Source: an uncultured Collinsella sp. (lineage in GTDB: Bacteria; Actinomycetota; Coriobacteriia; Coriobacteriales; Coriobacteriaceae). Taken from it: DNA of 6,922 nucleotides. Numbering within the stretch: the stretch's first letter is position 1; every line of letters starts with the position of its first letter. The notes under the pieces were generated by a model, which saw nothing but the letters and a program-made list of their open reading frames with translations, did not search any database and was not told where the DNA came from. Shown here in pieces: positions 1-6,247 of the stretch. The DNA is taken from positions 1 through 6,922 of the forward strand of contig CABUQI010000067.1 in NCBI GenBank assembly GCA_902493545.1, read 5' to 3'. The translations under genes were made by a program, and so were the position numbers.

Positions 1-2
1 AA

Positions 3-80
3 GCGGTCGGCGGGGCCATTGTGGCTCTTGACAGCGGATTGGGTCATATGAGCGAGCGGGTCGCATTTGAGACAAGGTGA
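3..80 (+). CDS. Possible 3' end of an unidentified gene (partial)
   Basis: An open frame enters from the left edge and stops at TGA 78-80, giving 25 residues that end in ...HMSERVAFETR. Support: most codons begin with G or A, as in real coding frames, and a strong hairpin starts ten bases after the stop, the usual place for a terminator. It would converge on queA. No family can be recognised from so little. The opposite strand also has a short open frame starting at ATG 47 (MTQSAVKSHN...), but it lacks a ribosome binding site. The choice between the two is tentative. Confidence 0.35.
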   Translation, partial: AVGGAIVALDSGLGHMSERVAFETR

Positions 81-90
81 CGTGAAACGA

Positions 91-119
91 AAGGGCGCTG
101 ACCTTCTGGTCGCGCCCTT
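91..119. terminator. Hairpin terminator, possibly bidirectional
   Basis: AAGGGCGC (91-98) pairs with GCGCCCTT (112-119), and GACC (100-103) pairs with GGTC (108-111). This gives a 12-bp stem with one bulged T (99) and a TTCT loop. Read on the minus strand, the stem is followed by a T-rich run (TTTCGTTTC), so it best fits the intrinsic terminator of the queuosine operon. It also sits ten bases after the possible + strand stop at 80, but the + side tail is T-poor. Confidence 0.65.
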
Positions 120-166
120 GAAGTTGAACGTCAGATTGTCCAAATGCGGCCCGCGCAGCGTCGAGC

Positions 167-195
167 AGTTACGCGGTTCGTAGAACCGCGTAACT
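167..195. terminator. Perfect 13-bp hairpin overlapping the queA stop codon
   Basis: AGTTACGCGGTTC (167-179) and GAACCGCGTAACT (183-195) are perfect complements separated by a 3-base loop (GTA, 180-182). The arm at 183-195 contains most of the queA TAG stop codon (194-196). Neither side has a T tract, so it may protect the 3' end of the mRNA, act with the hairpin at 91-119, or slow polymerase, instead of being a standard intrinsic terminator. Confidence 0.55.
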
Positions 196-1411
196 ACAAA
201 ATGAGCATCGCGTCGCCAAAGCTGAAGAAGCGATAACGTTCTTCGATGGCAGCGGCGTAGGCATCCATGATCTGGTCGCGGGTGGCAAGCGCGCTTACGA
301 GCATCATGAGCGTGGAGCGCGGCACATGGAAGTTCGTGATCAGCGCATCGACCACGTGATAGGTCGAGCCGGGCATGAGGTAAAGCTGCGTCGTGGCGTT
401 CTCGCGCACCACGATGTCACCGCGGCCAAGCGTATCGGCCCCGTCCTCGCGGCCTTCAAAATAGCGCGCCGTCACGGCCGGATCGGACACCGGCGCGTCC
501 GTGTCAAACGCGCTCTCGAGCGAGCGCACCGCGGTAGTGCCGACGGCGATCACACGATGGCCCTCGGCCTTGGCCTTATGCACGGCGTCGACAACCTCCT
601 GCGACACGTGGTAGCGCTCGGTGTGCATGACGTGCTGCGTAGGGTCGTCCTCCTCCACCAAGCGGAAGGTATCGATGCCCACCTCGAGCTCGACGGCGGC
701 AAACTTGGCACCCTTGGCCTCGATAGCGGCCATGAGCTCAGGAGTAAAATGCAGACCCGCCGTAGGAGCGGCAGCCGAGTGCTCCTCCTTCATGGCGTAG
801 ACGGTCTGGTACTTCTCGGGATCGCCCTCGTAATCGGTAATGTAAGGCGGCAGCGGCACGTGGCCGGCAGCATGGATGGCCTCGTCGAGCGTGCGCGGAT
901 CGCCGGCGGCATTGCAACCGGCCGGCTCAAAACGCACCAGTCGGCCGCCGCGGCTATCGGTGACAAAGTCGACGACCTCGGCCGTCAGCACCACGGGAGC
1001 CCCCTCGGGCGCATGGGCGCCGCCCGCACGATACTCAATCTGAGCACCGGGCTTCAGGCGCTTGCCCGGCTTGACCAGGCACTCCCAGACGTGACCCAGC
1101 GGGTCAACATCCTCGCGGCGCTTGAGCAGCAGCGTCTCGACCACGCCGCCCGAGCCCGTCTTGCGACCGATCAGACGGGCCGGCATCACACGCGTCTGGT
1201 TGATGACGAGCACGTCGCCCGGTTCGATATAGTCGATGATGTCACGGAAGATGCGGTGTTCAACGGTACCGCCGTGCTCCAGCGGCGTTCCCGCCTGGGA
1301 GCCCTTGCGATCAACCACTAGCAGGCGGCAGGAGTCGCGAGGCTCAGCAGGAGCCTGGGCGATAAGCTCTTCGGGCAGGTTATAGTCAAAATCATCGGTA
1401 CGCATAGACAC
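194..1411 (-). CDS. queA: S-adenosylmethionine:tRNA ribosyltransferase-isomerase QueA
   Basis: This cytoplasmic enzyme transfers and rearranges the ribose of S-adenosylmethionine onto preQ1 at the wobble base of GUN-anticodon tRNAs, making epoxyqueuosine. Family signatures are present along its length: ELIAQAPAEPRDSCRLL near residue 15, GDVLVINQTRVMPARL (65-80), HVPLPPYI (184-191), AAAPTAGLHFTPELM (213-227), HVMHTERYHVS (260-270), VIAVGTTAVRSLES (287-300), VDALITNFHVPRSTLMMLVSA (354-374) and YRFFSFGDAMLIL at the end. At 405 residues it is longer than the usual 340-360; extra residues lie near 36-50, 128-172 and 303-338. The start is GTG at 1411: AAGGAG (complement of 1420-1425) lies 8 bases upstream, whereas ATG at 1405 would be 14 away. 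It is the last gene of the operon, 64 bases after queH. Confidence 0.97.
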   Translation of the reverse strand: MSMRTDDFDYNLPEELIAQAPAEPRDSCRLLVVDRKGSQAGTPLEHGGTVEHRIFRDIIDYIEPGDVLVINQTRVMPARLIGRKTGSGGVVETLLLKRREDVDPLGHVWECLVKPGKRLKPGAQIEYRAGGAHAPEGAPVVLTAEVVDFVTDSRGGRLVRFEPAGCNAAGDPRTLDEAIHAAGHVPLPPYITDYEGDPEKYQTVYAMKEEHSAAAPTAGLHFTPELMAAIEAKGAKFAAVELEVGIDTFRLVEEDDPTQHVMHTERYHVSQEVVDAVHKAKAEGHRVIAVGTTAVRSLESAFDTDAPVSDPAVTARYFEGREDGADTLGRGDIVVRENATTQLYLMPGSTYHVVDALITNFHVPRSTLMMLVSALATRDQIMDAYAAAIEERYRFFSFGDAMLIL

Positions 1412-1475
1412 GTCGGATTCTCCTTATATAGCTAAAGTCCGCTCTACATCCTAGCAGGCTGACGTCACAAGTGAA

Positions 1476-2051
1476 CTACTTTTTGGCGGCTTTGCGCTCG
1501 TCGCGGATGCGGGCGCGGTCCATGGCCGCCTCGACAGCCGAGAAGCGGCAACCACAGTAGTTCTGCCGATACATGCCAAGCTCGCGCGAACGGCGTGTCG
1601 CCTCGGGGTAATACGGGCGAAAATCGCGAATCACCGGGGTGAGCCCATGTGCCGCCGCCAAGCGCTCAAGCACGTCATTGCAGGTATCGAACAGCTGATA
1701 CGGCGAGACGGCGAGCGTCGTGCCCACAAACTCAAACCCGCGCTCCTGGGCCACGCGGCACGCCTCGGCCAAGCGCAGGGCATAGCACGCGCGACAGCGA
1801 CGAGGCCGATCGGCGCCCAGCGGTGCCACGCCGGCCTCCCAGCGCTCACGGTCCTCCCCCGCCTCGATTAGCTCGATGTCGCCATCGGCACACCACCGGC
1901 GCAGCTCGTCTAGGCGACGCTGCCATTCATCGCGCGGTTGAATATTGGGGTTGGTCCAGCAAATCGTGGGCTCAAACCCCTCCTCGCGCAGCAGGCGAAC
2001 CGGCTCAAGCGAGCATGGTGCACAGCACGCATGCAGCAACAACGACTTCAT
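1476..2051 (-). CDS. queH: Epoxyqueuosine-tRNA reductase QueH
   Basis: This is an iron-sulfur enzyme that reduces epoxyqueuosine in tRNA to queuosine, the step after QueA; it is the non-cobalamin alternative to QueG. The 191-residue protein (family size roughly 180-210) shows the full Cys pattern: HACCAPC at 7-13 (Cys9, Cys10, Cys13), RRCRACYALRL with Cys86 and Cys89, the TTLAVSPYQ segment (111-119), and YRQNYCGCRFS with Cys166 and Cys168. Adjacent Cys pairs and the paired CxxC/CxC motifs are family hallmarks for cluster and metal binding. The frame stays open upstream to 2216, but that part overlaps the preceding gene in another frame. The ATG at 2051 is chosen because GAGGAG lies six bases before it. 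The gap to the upstream stop is ten bases, indicating translation from one mRNA. Confidence 0.95.
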   Translation of the reverse strand: MKSLLLHACCAPCSLEPVRLLREEGFEPTICWTNPNIQPRDEWQRRLDELRRWCADGDIELIEAGEDRERWEAGVAPLGADRPRRCRACYALRLAEACRVAQERGFEFVGTTLAVSPYQLFDTCNDVLERLAAAHGLTPVIRDFRPYYPEATRRSRELGMYRQNYCGCRFSAVEAAMDRARIRDERKAAKK

Positions 2052-2063
2052 CGACATCTCCTC
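2052..2063 (-). promoter_or_regulatory. Ribosome binding site deciding the queH start
   Basis: GAGGAG (complement of 2058-2063) overlaps the TGA stop of the upstream gene (2062-2064). It abuts an ATG at 2057 with no spacer, too close to use, and lies six bases before the ATG at 2051, an ideal distance. It therefore supports 2051 as the queH start and suggests coupled translation. Confidence 0.7.
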
Positions 2064-2628
2064 ACCCAAAAAAGCGCACGCCAAAGGACGTATCCTCGCA
2101 GGCGACAATGCGGCGGTCGCGCAAAATGGTCCGCACGTAATACCAGTCGCCCACACAGCCCGACAAATGCAAGCCGGCCGCCAGGTAGCACAGCAGTGGA
2201 TAGCCCGAAAACACAAACCCCAGGGTAAACGCTGTCGTCACAACAACCGTCGGCGCCAGGCAAATCGCCATATACCGCCGGCGCGAATACACAATCCTCT
2301 CGGCGCAGGCATAAATCATGCACGTCTCACGGTTCGCTCCAAAAGTCACGTGCGCACCCGCGGGCGCAAACAACTTAAAGAACGCTGCATGCACCAGCTC
2401 GTGCACGGCAAATGAAGCCGCCGAAACCGCAGTCAAGCCGACCATCCAGCCCAAGATAGCCATCCAGCCGCCCGCGTCAGCCGCATCCAAGTCTGCAGGC
2501 CCGCCCAGCAGCATAAACACCGGCACCAGGCACACGGCAAACACGCCGACTACGACCATCCCCCACACGAAGCAAGCGTGCAGAAAATCCTCGTCCTCAA
2601 ACGCATGTATGTTGGAAATCTCATTCAT
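2062..2628 (-). CDS. DUF3267-like membrane protein with HExxH motif (putative zinc metalloprotease)
   Basis: A 188-residue protein with about four predicted membrane helices (roughly 20-42, 55-76, 120-142 and 144-160). HELVH at 76-80 sits at the end of the second helix, the classic HExxH zinc-binding and catalytic signature. Further on come the SRRRYMAICLAP segment (115-126), a GD pair (160-161) and a polar C-terminus with VACEDTSFGVRF. This order of helix, HExxH, Arg/Tyr-rich loop, Pro and late GD matches the DUF3267 putative zincin family as I remember it; substrates are unknown. It is the first gene of the minus-strand operon, ending ten bases before queH. The ATG at 2628 lacks a clear Shine-Dalgarno sequence (CCTAAGATGCT precedes it). 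No direct link to queuosine is evident from the protein itself. Confidence 0.8.
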   Translation of the reverse strand: MNEISNIHAFEDEDFLHACFVWGMVVVGVFAVCLVPVFMLLGGPADLDAADAGGWMAILGWMVGLTAVSAASFAVHELVHAAFFKLFAPAGAHVTFGANRETCMIYACAERIVYSRRRYMAICLAPTVVVTTAFTLGFVFSGYPLLCYLAAGLHLSGCVGDWYYVRTILRDRRIVACEDTSFGVRFFG

Positions 2629-2670
2629 AGCATCTTAGGATAGCGCCCCTGCCACGCACCCGCCCGCATG

Positions 2671-2679
2671 TGCGATAAT
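2671..2679 (+). promoter_or_regulatory. Candidate extended -10 promoter for the + strand pair
   Basis: TGCGATAAT is an extended -10 element (TG, one base, then GATAAT) in an otherwise very GC-rich 132-base divergent spacer. Transcription would begin near 2686. No good -35 is visible, which extended -10 promoters tolerate. It lies about 80 bases before the synthetase-like gene. The same AT-rich patch could serve the divergent queuosine operon, where ATTAT is seen on the opposite strand, but no convincing pair was found. Confidence 0.4.
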
Positions 2680-2689
2680 GTCGAACGAT

Positions 2690-2782
2690 ATGCACGAATT
2701 GACCACCGCGCCGCCGAGCCCCGCGCCCGGCCGCGCCCTCACCATATGCGAAGGAGTCCCATGGCATCCAAATACTCCATGA
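2690..2782 (+). CDS. Possible 30-codon upstream ORF
   Basis: ATG at 2690 begins 3-4 bases after the predicted transcription start, so it could be translated as a near-leaderless ORF. It encodes MHELTTAPPSPAPGR... with seven prolines in 30 residues, including a Pro-Pro pair, and stops at TGA 2780-2782. The stop overlaps an in-frame ATG of the synthetase-like gene (ATGA, 2779-2782). It has no ribosome binding site of its own and no known homologue that I recognise. It may be chance, since a short open frame in GC-rich DNA is common. Confidence 0.25.
   Translation: MHELTTAPPSPAPGRALTICEGVPWHPNTP
2751..2760 (+). promoter_or_regulatory. Ribosome binding site of the MetRS-like gene
   Basis: AAGGAG (2751-2756) lies four bases before ATG 2761. 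It rules against the in-frame ATG at 2746, which lies upstream of it, and favours 2761 over the frame's first Met codon at 2668, which lies upstream of the predicted promoter. Confidence 0.65.
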
Positions 2783-4911
2783 ACGACCGTCCCAGCTGGC
2801 CTCGCCGCGCCATCGTTACCGCCGGCGAGCCCTACGGCAACAAGGGCCTTCACTTTGGCCACGTTGGCGGCGTCTTTGTCCCTGCCGACTTCTTTGCCCG
2901 CTTCCTGCGCGACCGCCTGGGCCGCGAGAACGTCATCTTCACGTCGGGCACCGACTGCTATGGCTCGCCCATCATGGAGAGCTACCGCAAGCTCAAGGAG
3001 AACGAGGGCTACGACAAGTCCATTAGCGAGTATGTCGAGTCCAATCACTCCCGCCAGGCCGCGACCCTCAACAACTACAACATCAGCTGCGACATCTACG
3101 GCGGCTCGGGCCTTGAGCCGGCTGCGCAGATTCACAACGAGGTGACCGCCGAGATTATCAAGCGCTTGCACGAGCAGGGCACCATCTCCAAGCGCTCCAC
3201 GCTGCAGTTCTACGATGCCAAAGCCGGCACGTTCCTCAACGGCCGTCAGGTGATCGGCCGCTGCCCCATCCAGGGCTGCAAGTCCGAGAAGGCCTATGCC
3301 GACGAGTGCGACCTGGGCCACCAGTTTGAGCCCGAGGAGCTCATCGCGCCCAAGAGCCAGCTCACCGGCGAGGTGCCCGAACTGCGCCCGGTCGACAACC
3401 TCTACTTTGACCTGCCGGCCTACCTCGACTTTATGAAGACCTACACCGCCAAGCTCGCCCAGAACCCGCAGGTTCGCTCCGTGGTCTCCAAGACCATGGA
3501 GGAGTGGCTGCTGCCGGCTCAGCTCTACATCCAGAACAAGTTCCGCGAGGCCTTCGACGCCGTCGAGGACCAGCTGCCCGAGCACACCGTGCTGGAGCCC
3601 GAGGGCAACAAGAGCAGCTTTACCGTCACCTTCCCCAGCTGGAAGGAGCGTGACGACGCTCATGCGGTGCTCGCCAACGGCGGCGTGCGCTTCCGCAGTG
3701 GCAAGGCGCTCGTGCCCTTCCGCATCACCGGCAACATCGACTGGGGCGTTCCGGTGCCCGAGGTCGACGGCGTCTCCGACGTCACCTGCTGGTGCTGGCC
3801 CGAGAGCCTGTGGGCACCCATCAGCTACACCCGCACCGTGCTCGCACGCGATGCCAAGGCCGCCGGCGTGACCGAGGGCGTCGCCGCCCAGGATGCCGCC
3901 CTCATGGGCGAGCCCGCTGCCGATTCCACGCAGGTACCCGCACCCACCTACCAGCACAGCTCGCTCGACTGGCGCGACTGGTGGTGCTCTGACGACGCTC
4001 AGATCTACCAGTTCATCGGTCAGGACAACATCTACTTCTACTGCATCGCGCAGACCGCCATGTGGGAGGCCCTGGGCTGGAACCTCACGCAGAGCACCGT
4101 CAGCGCCTGCTACCACCTGCTCTACATGGGCAAAAAGGCCAGCTCGTCCTCGCAGACGCCTCCCCCGCCGGCAGACGACCTGCTCAACCACTACACCTGC
4201 GAGCAGATGCGCGCGCATTGGCTGTCGCTCGGCCTGTCCGAGAAGCCGGTGAGCTTTAGCCCCAAGGCATACGACACCCGCGTGACCAGCAAGGACAAGG
4301 ACGGCAACGAGGTGCGCGCCTGCGACGACAAGCGCGTTATCGATCCGGCCCTTAAGGAGAGCGCCCTTTTGACCGGCGTCTTCAACCGCCTGGCCCGCAG
4401 CTGCTTCTACGGCGTCGCCGTCAAGGAGGGCGACGAGAGTCCCTATCGCAACGGCTGCATCCCCGCCGGTGCCGCCTCCGCTACCGTGGTCGAAGCCGCC
4501 GAGCAGGCAGCTCTCGCCTTTGAGCAGGCCATGTACAAGTTCGAGACGCACCGCGCGCTCGCCGTGTGCGACGACTACCTGCGTGCCGCCAACAAGCGCT
4601 GGAGCGACGCCTCCAAGGCCGCCAACAAGTTCGAGGGTAACGAGGCAAACGCCGCGATGAAGCAGGCCCTCGTCGACGCCTTTACCGAGCTGCGCGTAGC
4701 AACCGTCCTGATGCACGGTATTGTGCCGGCCGGCTGCGAGCTCATCTGTGAGTACTTCGACGTCGATCCGGTCGCCTTCTTTAGCTGGGATAACATCTTT
4801 GCCTCCACGGACGAGTTTGTGGAGAGCCTGGGCGAGAAGCCCGGCGAGCACCGCGTGAAGCCGCTGCCCCCGCGCTTCGATTTCTTCAGCAAGCACGAGA
4901 GCCAGTACTAA
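2761..4911 (+). CDS. Divergent methionyl-tRNA-synthetase-like class I ligase
   Basis: A 716-residue protein with MetRS order. The nucleotide-binding HIGH motif is HFGH (31-34) after AGEPYGNKG. The D-x-x-GSP segment follows (65-70). A zinc-type insert has Cys168, Cys173, Cys183 and His187, followed by FEPEELIAPKSQLTGEVPELRP. Then come GNIDWGVPVP (324-333), APISY (352-356), FIGQDNIYFY (418-427), a KMSKS-equivalent loop reading KKASSSSQTPPPP (458-470), and an alpha-helical C-terminus with FNRLAR (541-546) resembling the anticodon-binding domain. It would be expected to activate an amino acid with ATP for tRNA, but key specificity positions differ from MetRS, so the substrate is uncertain. It ends without the C-terminal tRNA-binding domain found in many MetRS. 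The start at 2761 follows AAGGAG (2751-2756) by four bases; ATG codons at 2746 and 2779 are in frame. The methyltransferase gene follows after 37 bases with no terminator between. Confidence 0.85.
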   Translation: MASKYSMNDRPSWPRRAIVTAGEPYGNKGLHFGHVGGVFVPADFFARFLRDRLGRENVIFTSGTDCYGSPIMESYRKLKENEGYDKSISEYVESNHSRQAATLNNYNISCDIYGGSGLEPAAQIHNEVTAEIIKRLHEQGTISKRSTLQFYDAKAGTFLNGRQVIGRCPIQGCKSEKAYADECDLGHQFEPEELIAPKSQLTGEVPELRPVDNLYFDLPAYLDFMKTYTAKLAQNPQVRSVVSKTMEEWLLPAQLYIQNKFREAFDAVEDQLPEHTVLEPEGNKSSFTVTFPSWKERDDAHAVLANGGVRFRSGKALVPFRITGNIDWGVPVPEVDGVSDVTCWCWPESLWAPISYTRTVLARDAKAAGVTEGVAAQDAALMGEPAADSTQVPAPTYQHSSLDWRDWWCSDDAQIYQFIGQDNIYFYCIAQTAMWEALGWNLTQSTVSACYHLLYMGKKASSSSQTPPPPADDLLNHYTCEQMRAHWLSLGLSEKPVSFSPKAYDTRVTSKDKDGNEVRACDDKRVIDPALKESALLTGVFNRLARSCFYGVAVKEGDESPYRNGCIPAGAASATVVEAAEQAALAFEQAMYKFETHRALAVCDDYLRAANKRWSDASKAANKFEGNEANAAMKQALVDAFTELRVATVLMHGIVPAGCELICEYFDVDPVAFFSWDNIFASTDEFVESLGEKPGEHRVKPLPPRFDFFSKHESQY

Positions 4912-4948
4912 AACACTCGACATGTAATGGAATGGGAAGGAAAGACGG

Positions 4949-6052
4949 ATGTCCAAGCCGCGTCGTCGTAAGCAAAAAAAGCAGGTTAAACCCGAGCTCA
5001 AGCTTAGGCAGTTTGCTGCCACCGAGCTTTCCGACCAGCTTGCCGCCCAACACTCCGCCGCCGACCTGCCGCGCTTTATGGTCGACACGGTCGCCGGCGT
5101 CTATGCCCTCACCGATGCCGAGCTCATGATCGAGGGCTTTGGCGCCGCAGCCGCACGCCCGGTCACGCTGCGCGCCAACACGCTCAAGGCGACCGCCGAG
5201 GACATCGCTGCGGCGCTCGATGCAGCCGGCATCGCCCACAACCCCGTCGCCTGGTACCCAGATGCCTTTATCCTGCCCGAGGCCCAGGTTTCCGATCTGT
5301 GGGACCTCGACATCTACCGCAACGGCAAGATCTACTTGCAAAGTCTGTCGTCCATGATGCCGCCTTTGGTATTAGGCGCTCAGGCCGGCGAGGACATCTT
5401 GGACATGTGCGCAGCCCCCGGCGGCAAGACGACGCAGATCGCCGCCCTCACCCAGGGACAGGCGCACCTCACCGCCTGTGAGATGAGCATTCCCCGCGCC
5501 GAAAAGCTCGAAGCTAACCTCCACCGCCAAGGCGCAAAAAACGTGCCCGTCATGCGCATCGACGCACGCGAGCTCGACGAGTTCTTCCGCTTTGACCGCA
5601 TCCTGCTCGACGCCCCCTGCACCGGCACGGGCACCGTCATCAGCGGCAACGAGAAAAGCCTGCGCGGCCTGACCGAGCAGCTGCTCGTCAAGTGCGCCCG
5701 CTCGCAGCGCGCGCTTCTGGACCGCGCCATGGGAGCCCTCAAACCGGGCGGCACGCTCGTCTATTCCACCTGTTCGATCTTGCCGCAGGAAAACGAGGAC
5801 GCCCTGCAAGAGGCCCTCGACAAGCACATGGACTGCGAGCTCATCCCCCTCGACGGCACGCCGAGCGAAAGCGAAACGCGCCGTGCCCAGGATGCCGGCG
5901 AGGAGCCGCATATCGAGAGCAACGCTCTCACCGAGGCCATCGCCGCCGGCCACGTCTCGTCCGTCGCCAACGGTATGCCCGGCACGCTGACCATTCCGCC
6001 TAGCCGCGACTTTGAGGGCTTCTACATTGCCCTGATCCGAAAACGCAGCTAG
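4949..6052 (+). CDS. RsmB/NOP2/Sun-family RNA cytosine-5 methyltransferase
   Basis: An S-adenosylmethionine-dependent enzyme that methylates cytosine C5 in rRNA or tRNA. The 367-residue protein starts with a basic tail (RRRKQKKQ, 5-12). A small N-terminal RNA-binding region contains LRANTLK (74-80), typical of the family. The Rossmann core follows: motif I DMCAAPGGKT (152-161), the acidic residue of ACEMS near 178, RIDARELDE (203-211), motif IV LLDAPCTGTG with Cys224, and motif VI VYSTCSILPQENE with Cys275. In this family the motif VI Cys is the catalytic nucleophile and the motif IV Cys releases the product. It ends with the PSRDFEGFYIALIRK strand. It resembles RsmF/YebU-type short members, but the exact target base cannot be read from sequence. 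GGAAGGA precedes ATG 4949 at good distance. It is probably expressed with the MetRS-like gene. Confidence 0.93.
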   Translation: MSKPRRRKQKKQVKPELKLRQFAATELSDQLAAQHSAADLPRFMVDTVAGVYALTDAELMIEGFGAAAARPVTLRANTLKATAEDIAAALDAAGIAHNPVAWYPDAFILPEAQVSDLWDLDIYRNGKIYLQSLSSMMPPLVLGAQAGEDILDMCAAPGGKTTQIAALTQGQAHLTACEMSIPRAEKLEANLHRQGAKNVPVMRIDARELDEFFRFDRILLDAPCTGTGTVISGNEKSLRGLTEQLLVKCARSQRALLDRAMGALKPGGTLVYSTCSILPQENEDALQEALDKHMDCELIPLDGTPSESETRRAQDAGEEPHIESNALTEAIAAGHVSSVANGMPGTLTIPPSRDFEGFYIALIRKRS

Positions 6053-6090
6053 CGCACGGATCAAAAACTCAACAAGCTATCTCCGTGCGC
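6052..6090. terminator. Inverted repeat across convergent gene ends
   Basis: GCGCACGGA (6052-6060) and TCCGTGCGC (6082-6090) form a perfect 9-bp stem around a 21-base A-rich loop. The left arm begins on the last base of the methyltransferase stop codon, and the right arm lies in the last codons of the small minus-strand gene. No T tract follows on the + side (GTTTGCC) and the loop is long, so termination is possible but unproven. Confidence 0.4.
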
Positions 6091-6247
6091 GTTTGCCCTG
6101 CTGGTCGCGATGCTGTTTAAGCATCGCGCGCTCCTTGCGTTCGGCCCTTTTGCCCTTAATGGCCGTGACCACAAAGTAGATGACCGCGGCGGCAACGATT
6201 GCGGCCACACACAGGCCGATCGAGCCAAACATTGCTGTCAATTCCAT
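6077..6247 (-). CDS. Small single-helix membrane protein, 56 residues
   Basis: Reading ATG at 6247 to TAG at 6077 gives a protein beginning MELTAMFGSIGL. One hydrophobic helix follows (about 7-30, rich in Val, Ala and Ile), then a strongly basic tail (KGKRAERKER at 31-40, ending GKRARR). The positive-inside rule predicts the C-terminus in the cytoplasm. GAGGTGA (complement of 6254-6260) lies six bases before the ATG, a seven-base match to the anti-Shine-Dalgarno sequence, and makes this much more convincing than a chance frame. I do not recognise a family. It converges on the methyltransferase gene with only 24 bases between stops. Confidence 0.75.
   Translation of the reverse strand: MELTAMFGSIGLCVAAIVAAAVIYFVVTAIKGKRAERKERAMLKQHRDQQGKRARR

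Noticed and set aside
28..52. TTGACA (28-33) with TATGAG as a + strand promoter
   Set aside because: The spacing is only 13 bases and no gene follows on the + strand before the convergent queA.
326..1321. A 331-codon + strand open frame opposite queA
   Set aside because: The product is rich in Arg, His and Leu without domains, as expected of a shadow; QueA on the other strand is unmistakable.
2629..2760. A preQ1 riboswitch or T-box leader in the divergent spacer
   Set aside because: No recognisable preQ1 or T-box core motif was found on either strand; the spacer is mostly GC-rich without the expected pairing.
4975..4981. A AAA AAG heptamer in frame near the methyltransferase start, identical to the dnaX -1 slippery site
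   Set aside because: A -1 shift would hit TAA after two codons (GCA GGT TAA), giving a tiny peptide; it arises naturally from Lys/Gln codons in the basic tail, and no downstream stem-loop was identified.
2635..5088. An 817-codon open frame antisense to the MetRS-like gene
   Set aside because: It is a mirror of a long gene with strong GC third-position bias; the product is low-complexity (Gly, Ala, Val, Leu, His) and no ribosome binding site or family motif is seen. The sense frame has clear synthetase motifs.
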